This document shows, piece after piece, positions 35,201 to 50,200 of a DNA stretch of 64,000 nucleotides (positions within the stretch are counted from its first letter, which is position 1; every line of letters starts with the position of its first letter). The stretch is from Lingula anatina (Eukaryota > Brachiopoda > Lingulata > Lingulida > Lingulidae). The notes under the pieces were generated by a model, which worked only from the letters and a program-made list of their open reading frames with translations, was not told where the DNA came from and ran no database searches. The DNA lies in contig NW_019775425.1 in assembly GCF_001039355.2 (NCBI RefSeq), positions 526,787 to 590,786 on the forward strand. Reading direction: 5' to 3'. A program made the translations under genes and the position numbers.

Positions 35201-38200
35201 AAATAGCCAAATATTCTCAACACAGATTGATTACTGATTCCACAGAAAAAGCTTTATAAATACAGCAAAGTAACTCAATGCATTGCAGCACATGTAATTT
35301 TTTGTATTGTAATGAATAGTCTGCGTTACAGTAGCTGTCAGTATAATTCCTGGTGGGATGCCACACTTCTAAGAATCAGACACCAGAAGTATACATTACT
35401 GTGCTATGCACCAAAGCTGTACCTGTAATCAATTGCACATCCTCGTAGATACACATGAAGCTCTGTGACAATGGTGGGTAATGTATACCCAAGCACAGGG
35501 TAGTCCTTCACATCCAGAAACTCCAATATCTGTCCAAACCACCCCTGACCTGTAGGGGCCATCCGGTGTTGTAAGGTTCCACCCTTGACCTCAAGAGCTA
35601 CCAGAAAATTCTGGAACAGAAATCAAAGTACTGCAGTACTGGATACAGCACAGACAGTTTGAGACTTAACCTCCCTTGTGGAACATTTCTATAATGCAGC
35701 ACTTGAGTACTTCATTCTTACCAACATCTTAGAAGAAATCTAATGTACAATATATCTGTTTGGCTAGTCTAGACTGAAATTACAATTGACCAAAGGGTTA
35801 AAAACTGATATAAGCCATACTTCTTACTTTACAAAATTTTTTAACTCTACCTTTTGTGATGCCACCTTGTTAATCTTAACAGCTACAGACAGCATGTCTA
35901 TACTGTCCTTTCCTTTGCCCGCTTGGCCAGCCATGGTGGTGCAGGCTGCCCCATTCTCTGTGGGGTAGATAGTGGGGTGGAGATGCTGGGGGACTACCTT
36001 GTCAAGGGAGAGTTCATCTGCTGGTGGCCATTCCCTGGGGATGTCAGTGCAGCCTGCGGATAAACAATCAGATGTGTTCAAATATAGAACTTACTTATTA
36101 ATTTACAGGCAAATGGATTCATTAAGCCAGGGATACTTATGTAACATGGTATAAAATTCGTACAACTGTTTCTATAGTAAAGACACAAGTTACCACATAT
36201 TTTGGATTTTTGATAATACTGAACTTAAAACATCTTTAATAACAGTAGAGAAATATTTTAATAAGTAAAATATGGAGAAAACTTAATTCACCAAATAACC
36301 TTCTAATGGCTTGGCCCCAGGCTATTGAGTTATTCTTAACGCACATACCATTATGATAGACCTCTGCCCTATTGGAGGTAACATACAGGTATCTAAGGGA
36401 GGGGTCACCATTATAGTTGGTCACTGCAAACACTGACCCATCCTCTATGTCCAACAGTAGCTGACCATGCTTCTCAGGACAGATGCTGGCATCTTCTTTC
36501 TGAAAAATAAAATGCTAGGCATGTTTTTTTTTTTTTTAAATAAATTCACACTCCTTAATAATAGCAAACAAAAAGTGAACTTAACTTTGAAGTAAAAGAT
36601 CAATCATTATTCTTAGGCACAATTTTAGAATTTTAAATTGGTGTAAGTAAACTACAAACCAAGGCAATACTTACCTTGATGGGTACACAGGCAGTTAACC
36701 TGCCCTTAGATATGTTAAGTGTGAAGCAAATCTTGCTGGGAAGTTTCTTCTGCTCTTGGAGCTGTTTTCTTCTCTGTCTTACTTTTGGATCTGTCACAGA
36801 GTAAAATGTCCCACTTTCTTCAGAGTCAGAGTCAGAATCTGGGAAAATATCAAATATCAAAGACATGTTTTATGAAGAAAACAGGTCATAAAATTCATCC
36901 TACAGAGATTTTTTTAATTACAAAAAGACAAGTCATTAAATCTAAGGAAAAATGAAATTGTCAATCATAACTGCCTTTGGAAAATTTGGGAAAACGCAAA
37001 AAAACAATTTTTAAACTGGTGGTTGACGTAACTTTTGAAGTCAAAGAGAACACAGACTTGCAAATGTCTCTGCTCATTTATTTGCTTTACACCCTCCTCT
37101 GACCTCCTCATAAAATCAGTAACACACATTTACATTGTATTTACGCTTCATTCAGTCTGGTATACCCCCCCCCACACACAAACACGCCTTTCCCCAAATA
37201 ACTCAGGCAGCTTACCATTGACAGCAGCAGATTTGCACATAATGAACTTGTCCCCAGTCATCTGGTTCAGCAGGTGGTCAGCCAGGTTAAGGCCCACACT
37301 TTGTTGACAAGAGTGACCTCCATAAATATCTGGTGGCTTCCATGTTGGTGGTGCTAGTGGTTCCCATAGCAACAGGTCACTGTTAAGCCTATGGAATAAA
37401 AGATTTTTTGATGAATTACCATTTTTTTAAAATAAGGTTGTGTTAAGTTAACACCTTATATCCATAAAGCTTTAGTCACATTTCAAGCAAAATGCAATTC
37501 AGTTTTAAGATATTTTGTAAAGAGACATTATTCAAACTAATTTGTATTTTAACAATTTAAAACTATATCTTCCAATTTTTCTAAAAGTATCCATTATTAG
37601 GTATATCCCTACAAGTCTGAGGAAAAAACACTAACCTGTTGTACAGCAGCTCAAAGAAGTTCTTGTCTGGCAGAATAATGCTGACCTGAGGCACAGTCAG
37701 TTCTACCTCCATTTCCACATTGCTGACAACCTTGTCACGGAAATGCTTCATCTCTGCAGCATCCCCTGGCATTACCATCTGAAAAAAATTAATTAATATG
37801 TTAACATTCAAAGTTAAACATATATGTATAACTTTTAAAATTCTCAAATCAACCAAAAAATCTAAGATTATGTCACACAATCCAAAACATTCAAGTCTGA
37901 AATACATGCAATAAAGGAGTCATGCATTAATGCCTGTAGATGGTGTACAATATTTATTAAATTAATCCTGATAACAATATATCAAAATAAACAATGAGGA
38001 AATGATATAGTAAAAAAAATTATAGTTAAATATGTTCGTACTTGCAGGGGCTTGGGTTCTATATATTAAAGCTTTTATACGTGCAATATTAATGAAGTGA
38101 CAAAAGGAAAGGGTCATCAAATCATTTAAAATCAGTTGGCTTGCTTGATATCTCCTATAATCATAACAAATTGTTATTGGTGCATTCTGAAAACAAAGGT

Positions 38201-41200
38201 AATTTTGTATTGTCAAAATCAAATCTTATTTGATTATCATTTCATATGTTGCAAAGCTGTCATTAGGAAGAGTGTATTCTGAAAAGAAGCAATAATAGAC
38301 AGTGGGTATATGTTGACAGTGGGAATTCTTAAAGAGAAAAGAGATTCAAAGAACATACTTCTTTTGATTTGAGTATAACTAATTTATCTATATTTTAAAA
38401 GGATTGGTGCAAAAATCAGGATCACACTGAGAATTGAACTTTGATATAATTCCCTGAAAGCAAGGAGAAATATTAAGCTGGATGTCAAAGATGCCAATGC
38501 CAGTTGCAAATTAAGCAGCAAGTCACAGAGCCAAGGCCACGATTACCTCTTCTGGGAGGGTGTGTGATTTGGTATCTACAAAATCATGATGCTTTCCCTT
38601 TGCATCATTGTTCTCACAATGCTCATCTTGTTTCTCAAACTAATGGAGAAAATGGGAGAGTGGCTCATAATATTATTCATTTAACAAGGCAATATGACAA
38701 CTTAACTTACTTTTGTTTATAAGAATATAAAATGCAGAAACATTATTTTGAAATAAGCAGACATAGACATCATGCAAGACATCAAATAACAAAGTAACTT
38801 CATAGAACAGCACTATCCTAAAGTTTCACACCAACTACTTTCAGTAGCACATACCCCAGAGATTATTTCATTATTACAAAAAATACCAATATACAATACT
38901 ACAGCCCTATTCTATCCCTCCTATAGGTTGTATCTTTCTAGTTCTATTAACTTTTGCATGCAAAACATACTTTTGACTGAAAATGAAAAATGTTTTTGAT
39001 GAATCAGATCAAAAAAAAAAAAAAAAAAAAAAAAACTGTCACTGGTCAACCACAACATTTACAAGGATTGGAAATGTTAACAAATGGGCTTTAGAGAAAC
39101 TTTCATGATGGAGGAGGACCAAGTTATACGTACCTCTTCACTCTCATACATGACCTTCTTGGCAGAGAAGGGGGTTGGCTCAGCCTTGGCAAAGCCACAG
39201 GCACCATTGAGGGAATCATAATGGTCCTCCACCATACTGGCCTCCATGCCTTGGACCTCTTCAAGAACGGAATGCACCTTGTGGTTGATTCTGATTAGCA
39301 GCCTAGAAAAGTTTTTAAAATACATAGTCAATTTATTTAAGTTTGTATTTGTAAGTTATGTGCATATCCTGCATAAATGCAATAAAATTCTGTTTCAATT
39401 ATATCCATTTTTAAACTAAAAGTTAGAAATGAAAATGGTTTTACATAATTTTCCATCTTTTTTCTTATAATCTCCTCACTTTTTCAAATTGAAAATAAGT
39501 AAGAAATAGGTTGTCACATAACAGAGCATCTGTTTTCCTGATATCCCACTCATAAGCAGTTTCTGTTTTACCATTTATTAAAATCAATTGCTTTCACTTA
39601 CTGTTTGGTTTGAATATTATTTAATAATAAGAGACCAATTTTATATAACAATGTGCATTATAAAAGAATAAGTAACTTAATAATAAATCAGCCTTTTTAC
39701 TCCAACTCAAGCAGTGTGGTCTACTTTTTCCTCGCATATAGTTCAACTGCAACTCATGCCATAAGCCAGCTTATATTATATGATCACTATCTTTACAACT
39801 TGATTCCAATCAATTGTTTATTGTGTTTTATTACCAAAATGTATGTATATATAGTACACATAAGTATAAAATGCTACTACTTTTACAACAATTATGATAC
39901 TGTACCTAGGCCAGTCTAATCTCATGTCTCTGTCTTGGTCACCACTGTGTTTGGCATACAGGAAAGACACTGGAGCTTTGTCAGAAGATTCTTGAAACAA
40001 ACCTGGAAAGAAAAGTAATTTAACAACTTATCATATATAAATGATGAGAACCTTTGGAACATTGACATTTTAAGAGAATGATATATATATATATATGCTG
40101 ATTTTTAACATTGGTATTAAGGTACTTCTTGCAAATCTAATAAAAATTCAGGCAAGAATTGAACTTCTGCACGAAGACTTCTATTAATGTTTTACAGATG
40201 ATCCAAATTAATAACAATAATAAACTAAATAAACTAATTCTAATATCACATCAATTCAATCTTAATTAACCTACTATGAACTATAAAGAAAGTGTAAATG
40301 TTTTATTTATACCATGGACTTCTTCACATGTCAGCTCATACTCAGAGGTGGGTAGGGCCTTGTCCAACACTGTATGGAATGCTGCTTTCTGAAGCTTCAC
40401 AGTGAGAACTTCCTTATGAAGACGTTGAAGCCACCATGGGTACTTCTCACTGCTCTGACGTAGATCAGGGATTGGAAACCTAAGGAATATCAAATAACCT
40501 TTAAGTGTCCTACATTTCTCTTAATAATGATCAACAAGAACACCTATAACAGTAAACTAGAAATATATCCAGGAAACACTTGGTGTATCATATTCAGGTT
40601 TAAAATAAGTTCTTATGTAATTATTTACAGATTGGATAGACTGAAAACCTGAAACTGCAACTTTCATCCAATATTGAACACAACTGAATATGCAATCAGA
40701 CGACTTATATCAAAATACTTCATTATTGTTTCATACTCACCTAAGGTTGATAGTGGCACAATCACTTGTGACATGAAGATCTACTTTACTACCTGATGCA
40801 GCAACATTCTCATCCATAGCCTGATTGTACATCATTTGGCGTGTCTGAAAGTCAATCATCAAAAGGAAATAAATAAATAAATAAATAAATAACTAGTTTT
40901 CTAGATCAAACAAAAGTTCCTAATATTTAGAATTTTACACGGCGACTTCATTAAAAAATTTTGCACAATAATTAACAGTTAAAATACATTTGACAAAATA
41001 TTTATATATTGTTTTACTCCAGATAAGCTGTTGTCTTTAACTTGCATTGGCAGGAGAAAATGAGAAATATGTAAAGTTTAAATAAAAATTTCCAGCTTAT
41101 CAACAATTTAGTCACAACTGCACTTGGTTAAAGTAAATATATTCCAGTTCCACTCACTGTATTAATACTGCTTTGAATGGAGTACATCTGGGTTCCAGTG

Positions 41201-44200
41201 TCCTGGGGTTCTAAAGGCAGAGGATTTAGGAGTGCATTCAACCTGTCCACTATACTGATGTCCACCTCTGAAATGACCTGTCCTAGCTCTATGTGGACCT
41301 CAGTACCTGGGCTGAATGAGTGGGATGACTGTCTACGTGAAGACTGCAATGAAAAAATGGGAAGATAAATTGTTGTTTTATGTGCACATTTATTAATTGT
41401 CAATGACAGTCTGTGCCGTGTCTATAACTGAAAAAACTGCTTAATGACCAAAGTAATACAAAACCTTACAGAATATGAACCCTACAGATACTGGTGAAGT
41501 CTACTACTTCATTAAAAATATACACCATTCCTTATAACAGCAAATAAGATGAACTGAGCCTCTGGTAAAGTGTGAAAAGAGGAACCCAAAAAGTGGGCTA
41601 TATGCTATGCACAATTCATACAATCGCATGAGCCATTTGTACAGAAAAATATTGATTTAATTTATATCTTAGGAGTAAGATTTAAATGTTAAAGAAACAA
41701 TAAATAAAGGAAAACAAAAAATGAAATGCATTTTTTCTACCTGACAGGGTTTTTCCAAGGACTGTATTTTCATCTTAAAACAAGGTGTGCTGTAGACACT
41801 TGTGTACATCTGTCCTAATTTGTTGCTCTGATGACCACCTTCTTCATGAAATATGAGCAACTAAAGAAAAATGAAAAATAGCTTTGTAGAGCACTGTGCA
41901 ATATGATAGATATCATAAATTACAATATAAATGTTATTTCAATTTATGGCAATAAAGCCATAAAAGGGTTTTAACTGTTGCCCTTGCACTCATGCTTCCA
42001 AGACATAAGTTAAAATATCACTATTAAACTTAATTTTAAACTTTGATACTGTAACATTGGGATACACAAAATAATCTGTTGAAAGACAATTCAACCACTG
42101 TTCTTTTTCTCTCTACATCAGAAAAATATAATCTCATTTCTATCAGGAGAGTTTGGTGTTTATCAATTTTAAACATAAACCAAACCCTTTGGGCTAGAGA
42201 ATGCTGTAGGTCACAAACATACTGCAAATGTAAACTATAATAGGTCCAAGCACCAGTAAATGGAACACATTACAGATATGCTTCATGATGATGTAATATT
42301 CTGTATTAATTCAACAGGAAATTTGGCACATTCTTCCAAAATAATGACAATAAATAAATCAGGGAAAAATAATTTTGATAACAAGGTGTTAACAAAAAAC
42401 TGAGAGCAAGGTACATATTAGCATTATTCTATATGAATCTGTACTTTGTATTCTATCTCAACCTAAGGAATGCAAGCCATTGTTGTAATCTCCATTGTTG
42501 CAAGGGATCTGTGGCGAAATACTTGCTCTGAAGCATTCAGCCAGTGCATATTAAATTTCGGCAAATAAAAGGTAGCCTTCATACAAAGGTGACTAAAGCT
42601 GTCAAAGGTGTCCATTACTAAGGAGTCAAACCACTTTCCTGTCACTCATATTCCTATTATGGTTAAAACTTGGTCACATGACTTGCCAAATAAAGATTTG
42701 GCGGATGTGACACCTTCCTTATATAGAAGGTAGGTGGGGCTATACAGGTAAAACAGAATATCACAGATACACAGGTGTAATAGATTAGTCAGTTCATTCC
42801 ATGTCATCTGTGATTAAGCTACTGATGCACTTATCAGTGTGAGGATCAGCAAAAAGCATAATATTTCAAAATTCAGGACTGAGATACTTTCAAAATGGTA
42901 AGTAAATCTCAGCATTTAACCTCAAATGTAATTATTTTCAGTAGAATGGATTGGTAAGTTGTAATGTACTACAGTTATATGGGGACATGTTTACAGGTGC
43001 AAGCTTAATCGAAATTACTTTTTGAGATGACTTTATCAAAGGTACCAAAAAAGTAATTTGGTATGTACATGTAGTGAGCATTCAAATGGCACTCTCCAAT
43101 CAATTTTTCAATTTCACAACAAAACACCATCAAAATTTAAGGCATTTTTTTGCCAGGTCAGTACCTCTCATTATGTTTGCCCTTGATCACAATTCACTTA
43201 TATATATGCATCTTGTAGGCCCACAAACTTGTACATTAGTAGTATACAAATGACCTTTAAGTTTTCCTATGGAATTTGGTAAGTCTGGGCAAATGAAGTT
43301 TATAGCTATACTTGGAACATCTGTAACAGGTAAACACTCACAGCCTCATAAAAGCTTCAATTCTGTCATTATCTATACATTTTCAATGTGTCTTAACAAT
43401 GACAACTTTATCCACCTCCCTCCAACCTGCCAAATTAAAAATGATGTTTTTATAAGACCAGTGGACTTAAACAATGACTTCTCCATAGTTCTTTTCCAAC
43501 AAAGTGCTGCATACTTGATATAATGTATTTTTATATCTCCCACATTTATATGCAGCATGAGTAACCAGACCAGTGAAAAATTACCATAACAATGTCATCA
43601 GTGTACTTCAAAGAATCTGAAGCATTTAACTACCATTTCCCCACATAAAAAATTATTGACTCTTTTGAGTATTAAAGACACATCCATTTGCCTATGGACT
43701 TCATTATATAAATGAAAAAAGCAGAATTTCAGCTGTGTAAATCTGTTTCAGAAAAATTATGCAAAACACATTTTGACCTAAAAATTATGCTGAAAGCAAT
43801 AAAAACATCTTGAACATTCAGACTTTATGCGACAAATCTGTCCTTGTTCATGGAATGTAGGACAAGTTGGTTTGACAACAAACAACCATCCTATTCAATT
43901 AAAACAATTTGAGACTGGGAAATGGTGTACAATATATGTCACTCTCTGTATATCTACGTCATCTCCTGACCAGTTATTTGTTCTTATTTTCAGATACCCA
44001 AACACAAACAAAAACCAACAACGACAAGTGCAAAAGCTATTCTGTCTCTCTGTCTGACTTTAACAGCAATATCCTTAACTGACAGTCAACTGTGCCCCCT
44101 TCCTCCTCCTTGTGGATGTGAAAGAGGAGAAAATGGAGCTGTAATTAACTGCAGATACTACAAACTTACAGCTTTGCCAGAAATAACACCGAGCAATGTC

Positions 44201-47200
44201 ACATTCTATGAGCTTACCTTGGCTCATAATAACATTCATCTTTTAACACCAGGGATGTTTCAAGGACTTTCTATCCAAAGATTGGACCTCAGCAGCAATC
44301 CAATTGAGTACCTTGACAATAACACCTTTATTGGGCTGGAGTCTTCCCTAACTGAGCTCATTTTAGAGGTTCGTGAAGGAACACAAGTTCATATAAACAT
44401 GGAAGCCATAACAAGTTTAACTAAATTGGAATATCTTTATCTGAAAGGATTTACAATGCCAGTATTACCAGATGCATTATTTCATGAACTGACAAATCTA
44501 CGACAGCTTTACTTAGAGTCATGTGCTGTAAGACAAATATCAAGCAATACTTTCAGTGTTATAAACAACACTTTAGAGGAGCTTCATTTGATAAATAACA
44601 ACATCACAGAAGTGCCAACAAGTGGGCTATCACTGTTGAAAAACCTCAAAATTCTTGATCTCTCCGGGAATATCATTCGGTCAATTAATACAGATTCTTT
44701 TCAAGGTCTTACAGCATTGGTAGACCTAGATCTATCCCATAATGCACTGCAGATTCTCCATTTGAATGCATTCAGGGGACTGGAGGTCAACTTGGAAAAA
44801 CTTTCCCTACATCTCAACATCTTGATGGAGCTTCAACTCCCTGCAATATCAAAGTTATATAAACTCAAAAGTCTCAATCTTGCAAATAACCAGATTCAGA
44901 CCATTCAAAATGGACTGTTCACAAATCTTACAAGATTGGAGTATCTTAACATACTTGGCAACCAGCTACGTGCAATTACCCCATATACATTCAATGGACT
45001 TCATACAAGACTAAAATCTCTCATTTTAGCAGAAAATAGGTTACGCTACATTGCAAATGAAACATTCCTATCCTTCAATTCACTTGAAGAGCTTTATCTG
45101 GACAATCAGCAGCTAGTGGGGCTATTCAATCCTCATACATTCAATGGATTAGAGAAAAATCTGAAAGTTCTCAGTATTGACAATGTTGGATTCAGTTCTA
45201 CAGCTTGGCTCAGTCTAAAGCCTCTCACAAAACTCAGGACACTTAATCTCTGTCACAATCAGGTCACCATCATTCCAAACTATTTCTTTGAAAATTTCAC
45301 CCACCTCAATACTCTAAAACTATGTCACAATAGTATGTATACTCTGGCCCAGGCCACCCTATATGGCCTTCAAAGTACGCTACGCAGACTTCTCCTTAAT
45401 AATAACAATATAGTGTCTATGGACAGATGCACTTTTAATGAATTCCATTTTCTGGAGGAGGTGACACTGGGAGGTAACCCCCTGCAGTGTGACTGTAGAC
45501 TGCAATGGCTAAAAGAATGGGTTAACAGGACATTCACACCTTTCTTACAGCAGGTGCTAATTGACTGGCGTTGTGACCAGCCTGAGGATGTTCAAGGAAA
45601 ACTTTTCAGAATGATTCCTTGGGAGAACTTTACATGCGTTAGACAGCCTATCCCTCGGTCTTGTATTCCATATACTACAACAACAAGCACAACTACGACA
45701 ACTCCAACAACAACTACTACTTCTACTACAACTATGACATCTACTACGACTTCTACTACTACTACTACAACTATACCTAGCACCACAAGTCCAAGAACTA
45801 GAAGTACATCACCAACAACACATGCAGTGAATTCTACACCAAACACTGTCAACAGAACAACTACTCTACAACAGTACACTTCATCATCATTTACAGTAAC
45901 ACCCCAGAACACCAGTAGAACCCCAGTAAAAACAGCAACAACATTATCATCATCATTAGTTACAATAAGTGAGTTGTCATCTCCCACCACCAGGTCCCCA
46001 CCAACAGAACATTCTTCATCAGGAACAATCCCTGCCATAAGCAGCACTCCACAGAGTTCTGTAGTTCCAACACATGGCACCCATTACCTAGAGATCAGGC
46101 TCCTTAATGCTACAACATCCTCCTTGAAATTCTGGTGGAATCCTGACCACGATCATGACATAACAGGATACCAGATACAATATGACTACTTCACACAAGA
46201 AATGAATCACACAACACTGTCAGACCCCCTCCACTATACTGTGACAGTATATGAGATGAGGAGACTACAAGCTGGCACTAGCTACCACATATGTATCATC
46301 ATTCTTTTGGATAACAGAGAAATGGATAAAAGACCCGAGAACTGCTTTAATGCATCGACAAACGCAGTTCCAGCACCTGCTAATAATTCCAACCAATCAC
46401 ATCCCCCTGGTCCCATTTCTGCTGGTACTTTAGCTGGAGTGATCATTGGCGTTATTCTTGTGGTAGTAGCAGTTATAGCTGTGGCTGTAGTTGTAGTAGT
46501 GATCAGAAGACGAAAGTTAACAACAGAACCATACTATGCAAAACCATCAAAAGGGTTACCAAGCAATACCCTACCTACAACAAGCTATGACTCAAAACGT
46601 TACACCAAAAAGAAAAATCTCAATGGTGCTGCAAAAGCAAATAGTGGGGTATGTGAGACTAAGTTTAATGGAAAGGCTGACTTAGCAGCTGATAAAAATT
46701 CAGAAATTGAAGGTGCAACAGCCTTCCCATCTACAAGTGAAAAACTAAGTGATGAAAAAGCTGCAAGCATTGAAAATGAAGTGAATTCGGCTGAAAGATG
46801 GAGTGCTGCTAATGAACGATATAAAAAAATGCCTTTGCCTCCTAAACCAGAAGATGGATACTTAAACCCTAAAGACTGTATACCTGACAGTCCATCAGAT
46901 CCTGCTGATGTGTACTGTGAAATAGGCTATATCTAATTTAATGCTTTGTACTTGAGATAAGTGCAAATTATTGTAGATTTTGTATATAAATCATTTCTGA
47001 ATACTATTCATTTATCTGTTCTTTAAACACAACTTAAAAAATACAAATTAGTTATACTAATTAATTGAGAGACAAGATTTATTTTATCATAATAAAAAAA
47101 TGACAAAAAATACTTTTTATATATTACTTGTATGTTTTGAACATTAACAAAACCACAACTAAAAAAACATCATTTTCTATATTTATCTAGCCCTCAATAA

Positions 47201-50200
47201 ATTGCCAATCATTTAGTCTTCCAAAGCTCAAGTATGATGGAAATGACATGATGATGAGGCTAATCCAGTTCTGGCAAGGTTAGCCATCATAACCATTCTA
47301 CCCAGCAACACTATTAACATCCAATAATTTCCCTAAATATCACTGTCACTGCAAGCTAACACAGGAAATAAAGTGTTGTTGTAGGTGTAATGTCCATGTT
47401 CAGCCTGTATCTTTAGGTTAATGGGAGAGTGTTCTTTAGACAAACAAATGATTAGTTATATCATAATTTTTTACTGCTGTAAGAGAAGAGTGTTGGGGTA
47501 TCTAGGGTCATGTCTTAAAATACTTGGCCAAAACAATGACAATTTAGAGATAACAGTTATTTTTAGGCTAAAACAAAATGGAAAAAAAATATGGAGGGGT
47601 GTGTAAGACTAAATTTATAGAAAGGCTGACTCAGCACATAATAGAATTGGAAGTTGCAATAGCCCCATGTGATCTCCACTACAGGTAACTTTAGGGCTGT
47701 GAAATTCCAGAAGAATGACTCCAGTTAAAGAAAGAGTGAATAGTTTTCTCCATATCTTTGCATGAAACAATGTATCAAACATGCTCCTTTTTTTTGCTTT
47801 GGTGTGACATACCTATAAGGCACACCACTCACTATCTTAGCTTACCAAACTGTATGGTGATAAACAATATCCTCTGATGACTGTTTTATTGATTCATATA
47901 CTACTGTATTAAAAAGTAGTAAACTCCATGTTTTATGGCTTTCAAAGGATGGGGGCCTGCCAACAAGTAACTGCAGTGATACATTACAAAAAAAACATAA
48001 AACCCTGTAGCGTACTTGGTTTTGCTGCCTTTTATGTGCCAAAGTCTGTATTGCCCAAGGCTACAAAACCATACTGCTCTACAGGTAACTCAATTCCATA
48101 CACTAGACATTCTGATTCCAAACTAATGCATTTCAAAATCATTGGTCTCATGAATCACCGCAAATCTATTAAGAGCTTTTCTTTATCATATACCTTTCTC
48201 ATTTCAGTAATTTGATGACTTCATTTTTTTTTCATTTCAAAAAAAAAAAAAAAAAAAAAAATAATAATAAATAATAATAATAATAAAAAGAACAACACTA
48301 GGCCACTGCCTTCACCAAAAAGGTGTGATATGCAAAAAGTAATATGTTACAGTGTGTCAACTGTGAATACAAACCTCACTATAGATTGGGGCCTTGGTCA
48401 CATGTGACAGGAAACTAGATGTCCCTGAGCTGGTTCTCCTATCAAACAGGCACTCCACAACCTCCATGATGCCCAGTGAAATATCCAGAGACAAAGAACT
48501 CTTGCTGTTCAAGGATTTCTGCTGACAGTGAAGAGTCAAGGGTTTCCCAAGGCACCTTTCAAAATTAAAGTGTAAAAAGGAAAATCAAAGTGTTAAAAGT
48601 CAACTGCTATGGACTGAGCATCCACACATATTGTGATAGTTAAGAAAGCTTACTATTTAGTCTTGATCAAATTGGTGTACACAACAATAACAAACTGGGC
48701 TTTTTTAAAGTACATTTTTCATAGTAGACCACAACTCAAAATCATACTACAAAAACATATATCAACAGCACAAAATTTTTGGCTTTACCAATTTAAACAT
48801 ATCACTTACCCTATGTGATCATATGGGCAAATTTCTGAAATCCTTTCCCTGATTTTAACCAAATCTATGGGGGTCATACCACTGGGGTTCACAGTCTTAA
48901 TGCCCTGGAAGTACCTCTCCCCCATTTCTTTCAGCTTTTCAGTAGCTGATTTCTCTGGTTCATCCATTACGTCCCCTGGAGAAGTTTGGGGGTCTTCATG
49001 AAGGAGGGTCAGGGACAGAAAACTCATTTTGACTTTGAAGACATTCAGCTCCACCCCTGGTTCCTCCAGAAGCTTCTGCACTGGATCTGACACGATTAAA
49101 AGAAGAAATCAAGCAATAAGAAAAACTTTCACAAGTTTGAATTCTTTATTAATTAATTAATGAAACATAGATGTTAAAATATTCTGTTTGTATACCCTTT
49201 TCATCCTTTCCTTTTGATAATGTAAACTGTACATTCCCCTGCAACGAGAACAAGATATTGAAAGTTACCTACCTTTTCCCTTAGCAGGTTTTGTCTTTTG
49301 CTTTAGCTCCTTTGACAAAGTACTTGTGAATGGAGTTTCTGTCTTGGTATTGCTTACATAACTGCCCCCGGTGTATCTGTAAGTACCTGGAAGAATGTCC
49401 ACAAATGTATTTACGTTAAGCTGGCATTTTACATTTTCTTTACTCATTATATTCTACATGTACACATGCACTCATCAATTTAAAAAGTTAGGTGTCAAAT
49501 ACTGGTAATTTTCATCAAAAAATGAACCAGATCAAAAGTTGTTTACTACAATGAGATATCCACATCTACGCATTAAATATTCCTAATCATTGCTAACTAT
49601 GGTAGCACTGCAACAACAAAACACTTTTGCTTTGGCCAATTCCGTGCTGCAATTCTTTCTAAACCAACATTCAAGACATTACCTGTAGAAACAGACGAAG
49701 CGGTCTTTGTACTGTATGAACTGGTGTAGGAGGATTGCATGGAGCCAATACCAACATTGCTTTGACCCAGGGAGAAGTATAGATCATCTCTAGAGTCATC
49801 TGAAATAAGATTCCCCAACTGTTACAATGGATTGATAGAAATCGTGGCAAAGATGATAGATGAGCATGTCACAGAATGCTCAGTCACACACCAGTGTCTG
49901 CATTTAGTAGTAACTGTTTGACAGCCTGCAAGGTGATGACAAATTTTCTTCGCATAACAGTGGCAGAGATATACTTCAAACACTGACAATACTGTGACAA
50001 AGAGAAACTCCCTACATTTTATAGGTGAACATTTGTTGTTTTAATTACCTAGTGAATGTGTAGTCATGCTTTCATCATCATCTCTCCAAGATGGCTGCCT
50101 GGTTCTTTCCTGACCTCTCTGCATTCTATCTTGCTGCATCTGTCTCTGTAAGTCTTGTTCCACTCTCTGGAAATCTGTCTGGTTCATGGGTTTGTTCAAG

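Larger units (their letters stand above)
46937..48374. other. Rest of ATG2 intron 12 downstream of the LRR gene
   Basis: Holds the LRR 3' UTR (AATAAA at about 47091), a degenerate repeat of the LRR 3' coding sequence (47590-47680) and an A-run/(AAT)n microsatellite (48238-48287). No other gene is supported. Confidence 0.55.

Noticed and set aside
42463-42645. 60-residue minus-strand frame in ATG2 intron 12
   Set aside because: ATG2 exons 12 and 13 join in phase 0 without it and the family alignment has no extra block here. It also lacks a convincing acceptor and donor.
45592-46080. 162-residue valine-rich minus-strand frame
   Set aside because: Antisense of the threonine-rich stalk of the LRR receptor; valine-rich because ACN codons read as GTN-type codons in reverse.
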